Source: Cupriavidus basilensis
GTDB lineage: Bacteria; Pseudomonadota; Gammaproteobacteria; Burkholderiales; Burkholderiaceae
DNA length: 64,000 nt
Direction of reading: 5' to 3'
Assembly (NCBI RefSeq): GCF_000832305.1
Contig: NZ_CP010536.1
Location: forward strand, 744,001 to 808,000
The first letter of the stretch is position 1. Every line of letters starts with the position of its first letter. Below the pieces are notes generated by a model, which was given only the letters and a program-made list of their open reading frames with translations, was not told the DNA's origin and did not search any database. The position numbers were made by a program, and so were the translations under genes. Positions 9,767-18,947 of the stretch are shown here, in pieces.

Positions 9767-10696
9767 ATGACAACGACATCATGGCCAGCCTACGTCGTCT
9801 TCGGCGAGGCATTGACCGATATGGTCCACCAGGGCGGGCAGGACTGGCTCGGCCTGCCCGGCGGCTCGTGCTGGAACGTCGCCCGCGTGGGCGCGCGGCT
9901 GGGCGTGCCGACCGCCTTTGCCGGCGCGATCAGCGCCGACACGCTGGGCGACCAGCTAGCCGAGGCCAGTGCCGAGGCGGGCCTGGACCTGCGTTTCCTG
10001 CAGCGCGTGGAGCGCTCGCCGTTGCTGGCCTTTGTCGGCGCGCAGCACCCGCCGCAGTACTTCTTCGTCGGCGACGACAGCGCCGATCTCTACTTTGACC
10101 CCGAGCGCTTGCCGCCGGGCTGGCGCCAGGCGGCGCGCACCGTGCACTTCGGCTCGCTCAGCCTCGCGCGCCAGCCGCTCGCCGCGCGCCTGTGCACGGA
10201 AGCCACGCAGGCCAGGGCCGCGGGCAAGCGCATTGCCTTCGATCCCAACTTCCGCACGCCCATGCGCGCACCGGAGTATCAGGCCGTCTTTGCGCATATG
10301 GCTGGCCTGGCGGACTACATCAAGGTATCGGACGAAGACCTGCGCGGCCTGTACCCGGCGCTGGACGAACACGCCGCGCTCGCCGCGCTCAGGGCGCTGG
10401 CGCCGCAAGCGCGCGTGCTGCTGACGCGCGGCGCGGATGGCATGACGCTGTTGCATGGGGATGGTGCTTGCGAGCAGCCGGTTTTCGCCGTCGATGTGGT
10501 GGATACCGTCGGCTGCGGCGACGCCGCCATGGGCGGATGGATGGCGGGATTGCTGCTGGACCCCGAGGCGACGCTGGCGCGGCAGGCGCGATGGGCTGCC
10601 GCTACCGCGGCGGTGGCGGCCACGCGTGCAGGGGCGTATTCGCCGACGGTGGCCGAGGTGAGCGTGCTGCTGGGTGAGGCGGCGGTCCTGGCCTGA
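9767..10696 (+). CDS. PfkB-family carbohydrate kinase, probable fructokinase
   Basis: A 309-aa ribokinase-fold sugar kinase, probably phosphorylating the imported sugar (fructose to fructose 6-phosphate, CscK-like). The N-terminal substrate region is FGEALTDMVHQGG and LPGGSCWNVARVGARLG. The C-terminal PfkB signature reads DTVGCGDAAMGGWMAG at about residue 245, with the catalytic Asp retained and Cys where Ala is usual in DTxGAGD. The start at 9767 has AAAGAGG upstream; the frame from 9722 overlaps the pgi stop and is not family-like. Last gene of the sugar operon. Sugar specificity is inferred from context. Confidence 0.85.
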   Translation: MTTTSWPAYVVFGEALTDMVHQGGQDWLGLPGGSCWNVARVGARLGVPTAFAGAISADTLGDQLAEASAEAGLDLRFLQRVERSPLLAFVGAQHPPQYFFVGDDSADLYFDPERLPPGWRQAARTVHFGSLSLARQPLAARLCTEATQARAAGKRIAFDPNFRTPMRAPEYQAVFAHMAGLADYIKVSDEDLRGLYPALDEHAALAALRALAPQARVLLTRGADGMTLLHGDGACEQPVFAVDVVDTVGCGDAAMGGWMAGLLLDPEATLARQARWAAATAAVAATRAGAYSPTVAEVSVLLGEAAVLA

Positions 10697-10719
10697 CAAA
10701 GCCGGATCCGCGTTGCCGT

Positions 10720-10761
10720 GCTGTCTCTCCCGCGCCCCCTGAGGGGAGAGGGAGAGACAGC
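10720..10761 (+). terminator. Long hairpin after the sugar operon
   Basis: Perfect 12-bp arms GCTGTCTCTCCC (10720-10731) and GGGAGAGACAGC (10750-10761) enclose a smaller CCCC/GGGG hairpin. No T-run follows on either strand, so it is not a classical intrinsic terminator. It may still stop or stabilise the transcript, being 23 bp after the kinase stop and facing the Bug gene convergently. Confidence 0.5.
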
Positions 10762-10775
10762 CGTCGTCGTGGCGC

Positions 10776-10828
10776 ACGGCTTTGGCCTGTTTGACGGCTT
10801 TGGCCCGCTCGACGGCTTCGGCTAGTGG
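10776..10828 (+). repeat. 18-bp imperfect tandem repeat
   Basis: Three imperfect copies of an 18-bp unit beginning ACGGCTTTGGCC (10776, 10794, 10812) fill the space between the convergent kinase and Bug genes. No coding potential is apparent. Confidence 0.75.
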
Positions 10829-10847
10829 CGCCGGTTTGACACCAGCA

Positions 10848-11816
10848 TCACTGCTCCAGCTTGATGTTCTGCACCTTCACCAGCGTCTTCATCTTCTCGA
10901 ATTCCTTCTTGATCTCCGCCGCATGCTCTGCCGGGGTGTTGCCCGAAGGTTCCGCGCCGGCAGTGCGCAGGCGCTGCTGGAAGTCCTTGTCCTGCAGCGC
11001 CTTGACCGCGGCTTCGTTCAGCTTCTTGATGACTTCGTCGGGCGTGCCGGCCGGGGCCACCAGGCCGTACCAGGCCGGGTCGTTCGGCTCCTTCAGGCCG
11101 AGTTCGCCGAAGGTCGGCACGTTCGGCAGGGAGTCGATGCGCTTGTTCCATGCCACCACGATCGGGCGCAGCTTGCCGGCCTTGATGTAGGGCATCGAGG
11201 AGGGCAGGTTGTCGACCATGATCGGCACCTGGCCGGCCAGCACGTCGTTCAGCGCCGGGCCCGCGCCGCGGTAGGGGATATGGACCATGAAGGTCTTGGT
11301 CGAGACCTTGAACTGCTCGCCCAGCATGTGGCCGAAGGCGCAGGTGCCGGAGGTCGCGTACGAATACTTGCCCGGGTTGGCCTTGAGCACCGCCAGGAAC
11401 TCCTTGTAGTCCTTGGCCGGGAAGTTCGGGTTGACCGCGATGACGTTGGCCACGTTGGCCAGGTTGGTGACGGGCTTGAAGTCCTTGATCGGGTCGTACG
11501 ACAGCTTGGGATTGCAGGCCGGGTTGACGGCCATGGTGGAGACCGTGGAGATGCCGATGGTGTAGCCGTCGGGCGCAGCCTTGGCGATGGCGTCGGCGCC
11601 GATCGAGCCGCCCCCGCCGGCGCGGTTTTCGACCACCACGGGCTGGCCCAGGATGCGGCTCATCTGGTCGGCCGCGCCACGGCCCACGATGTCCGTCGTG
11701 CCGCCGGGCGCAAACGGGATGATCAGCCGGATCGGCTTGGTCGGGAAGCTTTGCGCCTGCGCCGCGCAGGCTGCTGCTGCCAGGCCAAGGGCCAGGGCGA
11801 TTTTGCTGGTTTGCAT
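10848..11816 (-). CDS. Bug-family (TctC-like) periplasmic substrate-binding protein
   Basis: A 322-aa exported protein of the Bug family, which bind carboxylates and related solutes for tripartite tricarboxylate transporters and are greatly expanded in Cupriavidus and Bordetella. Signal peptide MQTSKIALALGLAAAACAAQA. Then the family start FPTKPIRLIIPFAPGGTTDI, followed by VVENRAGGGGSIGADAIAKA and AGTPDEVIKKLNEA. I started it at 11816, the first Met of the signal peptide; the ORF from 11885 has a basic leader. No membrane components (TctA/TctB) are nearby, so it is an orphan of unknown ligand. Confidence 0.9.
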   Translation of the reverse strand: MQTSKIALALGLAAAACAAQAQSFPTKPIRLIIPFAPGGTTDIVGRGAADQMSRILGQPVVVENRAGGGGSIGADAIAKAAPDGYTIGISTVSTMAVNPACNPKLSYDPIKDFKPVTNLANVANVIAVNPNFPAKDYKEFLAVLKANPGKYSYATSGTCAFGHMLGEQFKVSTKTFMVHIPYRGAGPALNDVLAGQVPIMVDNLPSSMPYIKAGKLRPIVVAWNKRIDSLPNVPTFGELGLKEPNDPAWYGLVAPAGTPDEVIKKLNEAAVKALQDKDFQQRLRTAGAEPSGNTPAEHAAEIKKEFEKMKTLVKVQNIKLEQ

Positions 11817-11953
11817 GAGATCGTGTCTCCCGTCAAAGGACCGGGCGGGGATATCCGCCCAAGGTAAAGAACGCCGGCGACGCATCCGCGGTGGCGGGGC
11901 TTTGAAGCCGGCGGCGTGAGTTCTGGCGGGCGAGCCTGGAGGCCGCCCGGGGG

Positions 11954-12580
11954 CTAACCGCCCAGGAGCCCGCGCTTGAGATCCCGGTCGACCGGATGGT
12001 CGCCAAGGAAGATGCGCAGCACGGCCTGGTAGAAATCTTCGCCCGGGATCGGCTTGCCGCGCGGCGTGCCGTTGATGGCGACCACGGTGCCGCCATCGGG
12101 CGAAAAGTCAAAATTGATCACATCGCCCTTGCGAGCGGTGCCCATCTGCTCCATGGTCTGGCGCAGCTGGAGCAGGCGCTCGGACAGCCTCTGGAACTGG
12201 ACCTCGCTGTGGTTTTCGCGGATTCCTTCGTTCAGCGCCTTGATAAAGGCATCGGATGGCACCTCGCGCAACGGCCGGATCTGCAGGCGCTTGGGACCGT
12301 GGGCGCCCAGCACCACGGTCGCGTTGCGCGCCTTCTCCGGCAGGTAAAGGGCGGCCACATAGCCCTTGATGATGAACATCGAGCGCAGGCCGGTGCCGTT
12401 GAGCTGCAGTTCCTTGCCGCCGACCCGTGTGGCGTCGTCGATCCGCATGCCCTCGATTTCGTTGGCGCGCGCGGGCTCCGGCGCCATGGCCAGGGCGGCG
12501 CCCACGCAGAGGGTGAGCGCCAGCAGGCCTGCGCGGCGGACGAGCGGTTCGCACGCGAACGGGGTACGACGGGAAAACAT
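11954..12580 (-). CDS. Chalcone isomerase-like domain protein, exported
   Basis: A 208-aa protein with an N-terminal signal segment (RRAGLLALTLCVGAALAMAPEPARA) followed by a bacterial chalcone-isomerase-like domain: ATRVGGKELQLNGTGLRSM, FIIKGYVAALYLPEKARNA, then IPGEDFYQAVLRIFLGDHPV at the C-terminus. Bacterial members are periplasmic proteins of unknown role with no shown flavonoid activity. Start at 12580, the Met before the signal peptide. It is followed, convergently with nothing, by the Bug gene on the same strand 137 bp away. Confidence 0.8.
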   Translation of the reverse strand: MFSRRTPFACEPLVRRAGLLALTLCVGAALAMAPEPARANEIEGMRIDDATRVGGKELQLNGTGLRSMFIIKGYVAALYLPEKARNATVVLGAHGPKRLQIRPLREVPSDAFIKALNEGIRENHSEVQFQRLSERLLQLRQTMEQMGTARKGDVINFDFSPDGGTVVAINGTPRGKPIPGEDFYQAVLRIFLGDHPVDRDLKRGLLGG

Positions 12581-12702
12581 AAAGGCTGGACGGTACGACG
12601 GAACGTGCCATAGTCCACGATTTCTGAAACAATACCAATCGGTATCTGCCCTAGGCTGCACTTGGCGTGCGCGGCGGCCATCACAATAACTAGAACGAAC
12701 CG

Positions 12703-13596
12703 ATGTCTTCTGCTCTCCTGTTGGTGCCGGATTTCAGCCTGATCCTGATCGGCTGGCTGCTGGTGCGCTATTCCCCGTTCGACCGCGCGTTCTGGGCTGG
12801 GGTGGAGCGCCTGGTGTACTTCGTGCTTTTCCCCGCGCTACTGTTGCAGTCCACCAACAGCGCCAGATTCGATTTTTCCTCCACGTCGGCCATGCTCGGC
12901 CTGGCGTTGTTGACCACCGCCTTCGGCATGGTGGGCGGCTATGCCGTCAAATGGACGATGCGGCTGGCGCCGCTCGATTTCGCCTCCGGCCTGCAGACCG
13001 CATTCCGCTTCAATTCCTATATCGGGCTGGCGCTGGCCTCGCGCCTGGGCGGCAGCGAGGGCCTGGCCATGATGGCGGTGATCGTCGGCTGCACGGTGCC
13101 GCTGTGCAATGTGGCCGCGGTATGGGCGCTGGCCCGTCACGGCGAGACCCGCCTGTGGCGCGAGCTGGCGCGCAACCCGCTGATCCTCGCTACCGCAGGG
13201 GGCTTGCTGACCAACCTGGCGGGCCTGCACCCGCCCGAGGTGGTGGGCATGACGCTGGCCCGGCTGGGCTCCGCATCCACCGCGCTGGGGCTGATGACAG
13301 TTGGCGCGGGCCTGCAGATGAGCGGGGTGACGGGGGCGGTCGGGCCGGTGGCGTGGTGGAGCGGCGTCAAGCTGGTGGCCATGCCCTGCTTTGCCTGGGC
13401 GGTGGGGCGCTTGCTGCCGCTGACCGAGCTGCAGTCGCAGATCGTGGTGCTGTTCGCCTCGCTGCCGACCGCGTCGAGCGCCTATATCCTGGCCGTGCGC
13501 ATGGGCGGCAACGGGCCGATGGTGGCGGCGACGATCTCGGTGATGACCGTGGCGGCCATCGTCACCACGCCGTTCTGGCTGTCGCTCGTCAGTTAG
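12703..13596 (+). CDS. AEC-family (auxin efflux carrier-like) transporter
   Basis: A 297-aa membrane protein with about 10 hydrophobic segments and the AEC layout: an N-terminal half (LLVPDFSLILIGWLLVRYSP, FWAGVERLVYFVLFPALLLQ) and a related C-terminal half ending PTASSAYILAVRMGGNGPMV. Such carriers in bacteria export or import small organic acids; the substrate here is unknown. Its 3' end overlaps the convergent queG stop by 8 bp. Confidence 0.88.
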   Translation: MSSALLLVPDFSLILIGWLLVRYSPFDRAFWAGVERLVYFVLFPALLLQSTNSARFDFSSTSAMLGLALLTTAFGMVGGYAVKWTMRLAPLDFASGLQTAFRFNSYIGLALASRLGGSEGLAMMAVIVGCTVPLCNVAAVWALARHGETRLWRELARNPLILATAGGLLTNLAGLHPPEVVGMTLARLGSASTALGLMTVGAGLQMSGVTGAVGPVAWWSGVKLVAMPCFAWAVGRLLPLTELQSQIVVLFASLPTASSAYILAVRMGGNGPMVAATISVMTVAAIVTTPFWLSLVS

Positions 13597-14809
13597 CGGG
13601 CGCCTGGGCCAGCGCCCAGTCGATATGCTCGCGCACCAGCGGGCTGGCCTCGGCCTGGCGCGCGCCGAGCGCCGCGCGGATGCGCGTGGCCAGCGCCGTG
13701 TCGCCGCTGGCGACGGCCGCGCGCAGGCTGTTGCCCAGCCCTACCGCCAGGTTGCGCAGCCAGCGTTCATGGCCGATGCGGCGGATCGGGCTGCCTTCCA
13801 GCCGCTGGTTGAATTGCGCCTGCGTCCAGCCGAACAGCTCGGCCATGTCGGGCGCGTCCAAGCCATTGCGCACGTCGAAGTCCGGCAACGTGGCACGGTG
13901 GGCGAACTTGTTCCACGGGCAAGCCAGCTGGCAGTCGTCGCAGCCGTACACGCGGTTGCCCATTGGCGCGCGCAGTGCCTCGGGGATGGCGCCCTTGTGC
14001 TCGATGGTCAGGTAGGAGATGCAGCGGCGCGCGTCGATCCGGTAGGGCTCCAGGATGGCCTGGGTCGGGCAGATATCGATGCAGCGGCGGCAATTGCCGC
14101 AGTGGCCGGGTTCCGGCGCGTCGGCGGGGAAGGGCACATCGACCAGGATCTCGCCGAGGAAGAACATCGAGCCGCCATCGCGGTCGAGCAGCAGCGTGTG
14201 CTTGCCGCGCCAGCCCAGCCCGCCCTGCGCGGCCAGCGCCACCTCCATCACCGGCGCCGAGTCTGTGAAGACACGATAGCCGAACGGGCCGATGGCGGCT
14301 TCGATGCGGCTGGCGAGCTGCTGCAGGCGGTTGCGCAGCACCTTGTGATAATCGCGGCCCCGCGCGTAGAGCGAGACCACGGCGGTGGCGGGGTCGTCGA
14401 GCCGGGCGAGTTCATGGGCGCGCCAGTCGTGCGGGCCCGCGGCGCTCAGGTACGGCATGCGTGCCACGATGGCGCGCACCGTGCCCGGCACGAGTTCGGC
14501 GGGACGGGCGCGCCGCAAGCCGTGGTTCGCCATATAATCCATGTCGCCGTGGTAGCCCTGCGCCAGCCACGCCAACAATCCTGCTTCAGCCCGGCTCAGA
14601 TCCACGTCGGCAATGCTGAGCGCATCGAAGCCGAGCTCCGTGCCCCAGGCCCGGATCGAGCCCACCAGCGCCTCCAGCCCGGCGGCGTCCGTGCCTGCAT
14701 GCACAACGGACGACGCCAAGGGCGGCGCAAGGCCAGGCGCCGCCCCGTGGGCGGCGCTGCTGGCAGGAGGGGGCGAGGCGGTTGGCGCCTGGGCTGCTCG
14801 GTCGATCAT
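13589..14809 (-). CDS. queG: Epoxyqueuosine reductase
   Basis: A 406-aa cobalamin-dependent iron-sulfur enzyme performing the last step of queuosine synthesis in tRNA. Two ferredoxin-type clusters are visible: CGNCRRCIDICPTQAI (about residue 238) and CDDCQLACPW (about 290). The active-site region FTDSAPVMEVALAAQGGLGW carries the catalytic Asp. Start at 14809 (MIDRAAQ). The first 40 residues are a low-complexity Ala/Pro leader before the family begins, so a later start is possible but no better one is seen. Divergent from tsaE, with only 16 bp between the starts. Confidence 0.94.
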   Translation of the reverse strand: MIDRAAQAPTASPPPASSAAHGAAPGLAPPLASSVVHAGTDAAGLEALVGSIRAWGTELGFDALSIADVDLSRAEAGLLAWLAQGYHGDMDYMANHGLRRARPAELVPGTVRAIVARMPYLSAAGPHDWRAHELARLDDPATAVVSLYARGRDYHKVLRNRLQQLASRIEAAIGPFGYRVFTDSAPVMEVALAAQGGLGWRGKHTLLLDRDGGSMFFLGEILVDVPFPADAPEPGHCGNCRRCIDICPTQAILEPYRIDARRCISYLTIEHKGAIPEALRAPMGNRVYGCDDCQLACPWNKFAHRATLPDFDVRNGLDAPDMAELFGWTQAQFNQRLEGSPIRRIGHERWLRNLAVGLGNSLRAAVASGDTALATRIRAALGARQAEASPLVREHIDWALAQAPAN

Positions 14810-14825
14810 TCCCGAATTGTACGCA

Positions 14826-15338
14826 ATGCCCCTGCTCCAAGAACGCACACTCAACCTGCCCGACGAAGCGGCCACCGCCCGGCTGGGCGCGGCGCTGGCC
14901 GAGGCCGTGCGCAACCTGCCGCCCCAGGCCGTGCACCTGCAGCTCTCGGGCGACCTTGGCGCCGGCAAGACCACGCTGTCGCGCGCCATCCTGCGCGCGC
15001 TAGGCCACGCGGGCAAGGTGCGCAGCCCCACCTACACGCTTTGCGAGCCGTATTCGGTCACGCGTGCCGATGGCTCGCCGCTGACCGCCTACCACTTCGA
15101 CTTGTACCGATTCGCCGATCCGGAGGAATGGGTCGACGCCGGTTTTCGTGATTGTTTTGCCGAACCGGCCGTGAGCCTGGTGGAGTGGCCGGAGAAAGCC
15201 GGGCGCTTGCTTGGGGAACCGGACCTGCACTTGTTGCTCCAATCGGACATCAGCGACGCCGACGACGCGGCCGAACGCCGTATCGTTACGCTTCGTGCCT
15301 ATACTCAGACTGGACTTATCCTGCTTTGCGCATGCTGA
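14826..15338 (+). CDS. tsaE: tRNA threonylcarbamoyladenosine biosynthesis ATPase TsaE
   Basis: A 170-aa P-loop protein of the TsaBDE complex that makes t6A37 in ANN-decoding tRNAs. Walker A is SGDLGAGKTTLSRA (about residues 41-54). The family motifs KVRSPTYTLCEPY and YHFDLYRFADPEEW and the Walker B-like VSLVEWPEKAG follow. The stop overlaps the start of the amidase gene by 7 bp (ATGCTGA), a common tsaE-amiC arrangement. The C-terminal tail, ending LLCAC, is slightly longer than usual. Confidence 0.93.
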   Translation: MPLLQERTLNLPDEAATARLGAALAEAVRNLPPQAVHLQLSGDLGAGKTTLSRAILRALGHAGKVRSPTYTLCEPYSVTRADGSPLTAYHFDLYRFADPEEWVDAGFRDCFAEPAVSLVEWPEKAGRLLGEPDLHLLLQSDISDADDAAERRIVTLRAYTQTGLILLCAC

Positions 15339-16837
15339 TCAAGCGACTCGCCACCGACCGACCCGACGATATCCAGCTGGCCCGCCGCAAATGGCTGGCG
15401 CAGTGCCTCAAGGCCGGCGCCGGCAGCGTGGTGCTCACGCTGGCCGGGCCACAGATCGCCTTTGGCGCCGGCATCGTCGCGGTGCGGGTCTGGCCCGCCG
15501 AGGAATACACCCGCGTCACCATCGAATCCGATGAGCCGCTAGCCGCCGTCCACCAGATGATCCACGGCCCCGACCGGCTGGTGGTGGACATCGATGGCCT
15601 CGATCTCTCGCCCACCCTGCGCGAGCTGGTGGCCAAGATCACCTCCAACGATCCCTACATCCAGACCGTGCGCGTGGGCCAGAACCGGCCGCGCGTGGTG
15701 CGGCTGGTGTTCGACCTGAAGGAAAACGTCTCGCCGCAGGTGTTTACGCTGGCGCCGATTGGCAGTTACCGCAACCGCCTGGTGTTTGACCTGTATCCCG
15801 TCAACCCGCCGGATCCGTTGTGGACGCTGGTGCGCGACACCGAGGACAAGCAGCGCAGGTTTGCCGCCACGCAGCCCCCGGCCGGCGCGGACGGCGTGTC
15901 CGGCGCGCCTGCCTCCGGCGAGGAAGACGCCATTGGCGCACTGGTGCGCAAGTTCGAGGGCAAGGGCGCCAACCCGGTGCCGGCCCTGCCGCCGATGGCA
16001 GCCGTCAAGCCCAGGCCGCCGGCGCCTTCCTCGCCAGCGCTGCCATCGGCACCGCCGCTGGCGCAGAACAGCCCGCCTGCGGCCCTGCCTGCCAACAACC
16101 CGCCGGCGGACCGCTCCTTCAAGATGCGCCGCCTGCTGACCGTCGCGATCGATCCCGGCCATGGCGGCGAGGATCCGGGCGCCACCGGCGCGTCCGGCTC
16201 GCGCGAGAAAGACGTGGTGCTGCAGATCGCGCAGCGGCTGCGCGCCAAGATCGACTCCCAGCCCAATATGCGCGCCATGATGACGCGCGACGCGGACTTC
16301 TTCGTGCCGCTCAACGTACGCGTGCAGAAGGCGCGCCGGGTGCAGGCCGACCTGTTCGTGTCCATCCACGCCGATGCCTTCCTCTCGCCGGAAGCCAAGG
16401 GCGCCTCGGTGTTCGCCTTGTCCGAGCGCGGCGCGTCCAGCACCGCCGCGCGCTGGATGGCCAACAAGGAGAACGCCTCCGACCTGATCGGTGGCGCCAA
16501 CATGGGCAACAAGGATGCGCAGGTGGCGCGGGTGCTGCTGGACTTGTCCACGACCGCGCAGATCAACGACAGCTTGCAGGTGGGCAAGGCTGTGCTGGCT
16601 GAGATCGGCGGCGTCAACCGGCTGCACAAGGGCAGCGTGGAGCAGGCGGGCTTTGCCGTGCTGAAGGCGCCGGATATCCCGTCGATCCTGGTCGAGACCG
16701 CTTTCATCAGCAATCCCGAGGAAGAGCGCAAGCTCAACGACGAGAGCCACCAGGAGCAACTGGCCAACGCCATCCTGCGTGGCATCAAGAACTACTTCGC
16801 GCGCAATCCGCCGCTGGCGAAGAATCCGTCGGTGTAA
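15332..16837 (+). CDS. amiC: N-acetylmuramoyl-L-alanine amidase, AmiC type
   Basis: A 501-aa periplasmic zinc amidase that cleaves septal peptidoglycan during daughter-cell separation. The N-terminus carries a twin-arginine-like signal (ARRKWLAQCL then a hydrophobic stretch ending IAFGAG), as AmiA and AmiC in enterics use Tat. An AMIN domain (about residues 50-150) is followed by a Pro/Ala-rich linker (about 185-260). The Amidase_3 domain has zinc and catalytic motifs VAIDPGHGGEDPG, REKD, FVSIHADAF and ILVETAFISN. Overlaps tsaE by 7 bp. Confidence 0.94.
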   Translation: MLIKRLATDRPDDIQLARRKWLAQCLKAGAGSVVLTLAGPQIAFGAGIVAVRVWPAEEYTRVTIESDEPLAAVHQMIHGPDRLVVDIDGLDLSPTLRELVAKITSNDPYIQTVRVGQNRPRVVRLVFDLKENVSPQVFTLAPIGSYRNRLVFDLYPVNPPDPLWTLVRDTEDKQRRFAATQPPAGADGVSGAPASGEEDAIGALVRKFEGKGANPVPALPPMAAVKPRPPAPSSPALPSAPPLAQNSPPAALPANNPPADRSFKMRRLLTVAIDPGHGGEDPGATGASGSREKDVVLQIAQRLRAKIDSQPNMRAMMTRDADFFVPLNVRVQKARRVQADLFVSIHADAFLSPEAKGASVFALSERGASSTAARWMANKENASDLIGGANMGNKDAQVARVLLDLSTTAQINDSLQVGKAVLAEIGGVNRLHKGSVEQAGFAVLKAPDIPSILVETAFISNPEEERKLNDESHQEQLANAILRGIKNYFARNPPLAKNPSV

Positions 16838-16855
16838 GAGGCGGCGCCTGAAAAC

Positions 16856-16888
16856 AAAACGGCCGGCAACATCGTTGCCGGCCGTTTG
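16856..16888 (+). terminator. Bidirectional intrinsic terminator
   Basis: A perfect hairpin GGCCGGCAAC - ATC - GTTGCCGGCC (16861-16883) is flanked by AAAAC on the left and GTTT on the right, which extends the stem. It lies between the convergent amidase and SBF-transporter genes and can serve both. Confidence 0.8.
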
Positions 16889-16907
16889 CCGTGCGGCGCG
16901 CTGACAC

Positions 16908-17930
16908 TCAGGCGCGGGCGGTAGCCCCGTCGGGCAGCGCGTCGCGGCTGGCGTAACGCGAGGCAATCACCGAGCACACGATCAGTTGCAACTGGTGGTA
17001 GACCATCAGCGGCAGCACCAGCAGGCCCAGCGCCGGATGGCCGGCAAACAGGATCTTGGCCATCGGGATGCCGTTGGCCAGGCTTTTCTTGGAGCCGCAG
17101 AACACCGCGGTGATCTCATCTTCCACCGAGAAGCCGAGGCGGCGCGCCGTGAAGGTGGTGGTGGCCAGGATCACCACCAGCAGCACGGCGGCGAGCGCCA
17201 TGACGGCCCCGATGGTTTCCCAGCTGTACTTGTGCCACAGGCCGGCGGCGGTGGCGTCGCAGAACGACGAATACACGATCAGCACGATCACGCCGCGGTC
17301 GATCTTGTTGGTGATCTGCTTCTTCTTGGCCAGCCAGCTGCCGATCAGCGGGCGGGCCAGCTGGCCGAGCGCGAACGGCAGCAGCAGTTGCAGCGCCACG
17401 CCGGTCAGCGCCTTGCCCAGCGGCATAGAGGCGCCGCTGGCGCTGATCACCAGGCCCATCAAAAGCGGCGTGACGGCCATGCCGATCAGGCCCGAGATGG
17501 TGGCATTGAAGATCGCGCCGGGCACGTTGCCGCGCGCCATCGAGGTCATCGCCACGGACGACGACACGGTGGACGGCAGCGCGCACAGGTAGAACACGCC
17601 CAGCAGCAGCTCGGCGGGCAGCATGTTGCGCAGGCCAAACATCAACGCCAGCCCGACCACCGGGAAGACGATGTAGGTGAAGCTCTGCACGAACGCATGC
17701 AGGCGCCAGTGGCGCGCGCCGGCCACCAGCTTGTCGCGCGACAGCGCGGCGCCGTGCAGGAAGAACACCAGGGCCACGCCCAGGTTGGTGACCATGCCCA
17801 GGTGCAGCGGGCCGTCGCCGGCGCCGATTTGCGGGGCCAGCAGCGCGATGCCGATGGCGCTCAGCATGATCAATACGAACCCGTCGATCAGGTCGTAGAT
17901 TTTCTTGAAGGGTGAGAGGATGGCGGACAT
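16908..17930 (-). CDS. SBF-like (bile acid:sodium symporter family) transporter
   Basis: A 340-aa membrane protein with about 9-10 hydrophobic segments, of the SBF-like CPA family (YfeH type). Recognisable segments are GVALVFFLHGAALSRDKLVAG, FYLCALPSTVSSSVAMTSMA (the conserved Pro-Ser-Thr region), and TAVFCGSKKSLANGIPMAK in the C-terminal half. Its substrate is unknown. It is divergent from a LysR gene 95 bp away, which probably regulates it. Confidence 0.88.
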   Translation of the reverse strand: MSAILSPFKKIYDLIDGFVLIMLSAIGIALLAPQIGAGDGPLHLGMVTNLGVALVFFLHGAALSRDKLVAGARHWRLHAFVQSFTYIVFPVVGLALMFGLRNMLPAELLLGVFYLCALPSTVSSSVAMTSMARGNVPGAIFNATISGLIGMAVTPLLMGLVISASGASMPLGKALTGVALQLLLPFALGQLARPLIGSWLAKKKQITNKIDRGVIVLIVYSSFCDATAAGLWHKYSWETIGAVMALAAVLLVVILATTTFTARRLGFSVEDEITAVFCGSKKSLANGIPMAKILFAGHPALGLLVLPLMVYHQLQLIVCSVIASRYASRDALPDGATARA

Positions 17931-18025
17931 GACAGCAAGGTTGGATAAGGGCTTCGCCTGGTATTGGACGCCACCGAAGCCTAGAATGCAAATTCATTTA
18001 TCGCATCCATTCATCTCATAAACGC

Positions 18026-18934
18026 ATGAATTACACATTGCGCCAGTTGCGCGTCTTCCTCGCTGTGGTCGGGCATGGCAGTTTCAGCCGTGCCGCGGAC
18101 GCTGTTGGCCTGACGCAGCCCGCGGTCAGCCGGGGTGTTGCCGAGCTGGAAGAGGCACTTGGCGTGCGCTTGCTCGACCGCACCACGCGGGAGGTGGTGG
18201 TGACCGACGCGGGGCAGGCCCTGGCGCCTGCCATCGAGCGCCTGCTTGGCCAGCTGGACGATACGCTGGAAGAAACGCGTCAGCTTGGAGAGCGCTATCG
18301 TGGCCGGGTCGTGATTGCCAGCGCACCCACGATCTCCGCGCGGCTGATGCCGCTGTATGTGTCGACCTGCGCGCGCCAGTATCCGGATATCCGCCTCAGC
18401 GTGCGCGACAACGTGCAGGCCGATGGCCTCGAACAGATCCGCGCGGGGGCTGTGGACTTTGGCGTATTGATCGATCCGTTGGCGCATGAAGGCTTGACCA
18501 TCGCGCCGCTGGCCACCGATCCGTTTTGCTTCGTGTGCCGGCGTGATCACCCGCTGGCCAATGCCGACTCGGTGCCGTGGTCCGCGCTGGACGGCATACC
18601 GCTGGTGCTGCTGGATTTCGCCTCGGGCAGCCGGCCCCTGATCGACCGCATTTTCGCCAGCCATGGCGTGGCGCCCAGCGTGGTGCAGGAGCTGGGGCAT
18701 TCAGCCAGCGTGTTTGGCATGGTCGAGGCCGGCATCGGCGCTTCGGTCCTGCCCTCGTTCTCGCTGCCGTTGCCGGCGGCCTCTCCTCTGGTCTGGCGGC
18801 CGCTCACGCCGCGCGAGGAGCGGCGCATCGTCATGGTCTGCCGGGAAGACCGCTCCCTGTCGCCCTCGGCCGCCGCCGTGTGGCAGATGGTACAGAGCCT
18901 GCCATTGCCGGCCGAACCGGCCATGCCGCAATGA
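18026..18934 (+). CDS. LysR-family transcriptional regulator
   Basis: A 302-aa LysR protein with an N-terminal winged helix-turn-helix (LRQLRVFLAVVGHGSFSRAA, DAVGLTQPAVSRGVAELEEA, about residues 5-62) and a periplasmic-binding-like effector domain. Divergent from the SBF-like transporter gene. The 95-bp gap holds ATTCAT and ATGAAT half-sites around 17990-18030 that could be its operator. The effector is unknown. Confidence 0.92.
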   Translation: MNYTLRQLRVFLAVVGHGSFSRAADAVGLTQPAVSRGVAELEEALGVRLLDRTTREVVVTDAGQALAPAIERLLGQLDDTLEETRQLGERYRGRVVIASAPTISARLMPLYVSTCARQYPDIRLSVRDNVQADGLEQIRAGAVDFGVLIDPLAHEGLTIAPLATDPFCFVCRRDHPLANADSVPWSALDGIPLVLLDFASGSRPLIDRIFASHGVAPSVVQELGHSASVFGMVEAGIGASVLPSFSLPLPAASPLVWRPLTPREERRIVMVCREDRSLSPSAAAVWQMVQSLPLPAEPAMPQ

Positions 18935-18947
18935 CGGGCGCCCGCCT

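Noticed and set aside
7962..9812. 616-aa minus-strand frame over pgi
   Set aside because: Antisense of a full-length glucose-6-phosphate isomerase; no recognisable domain.
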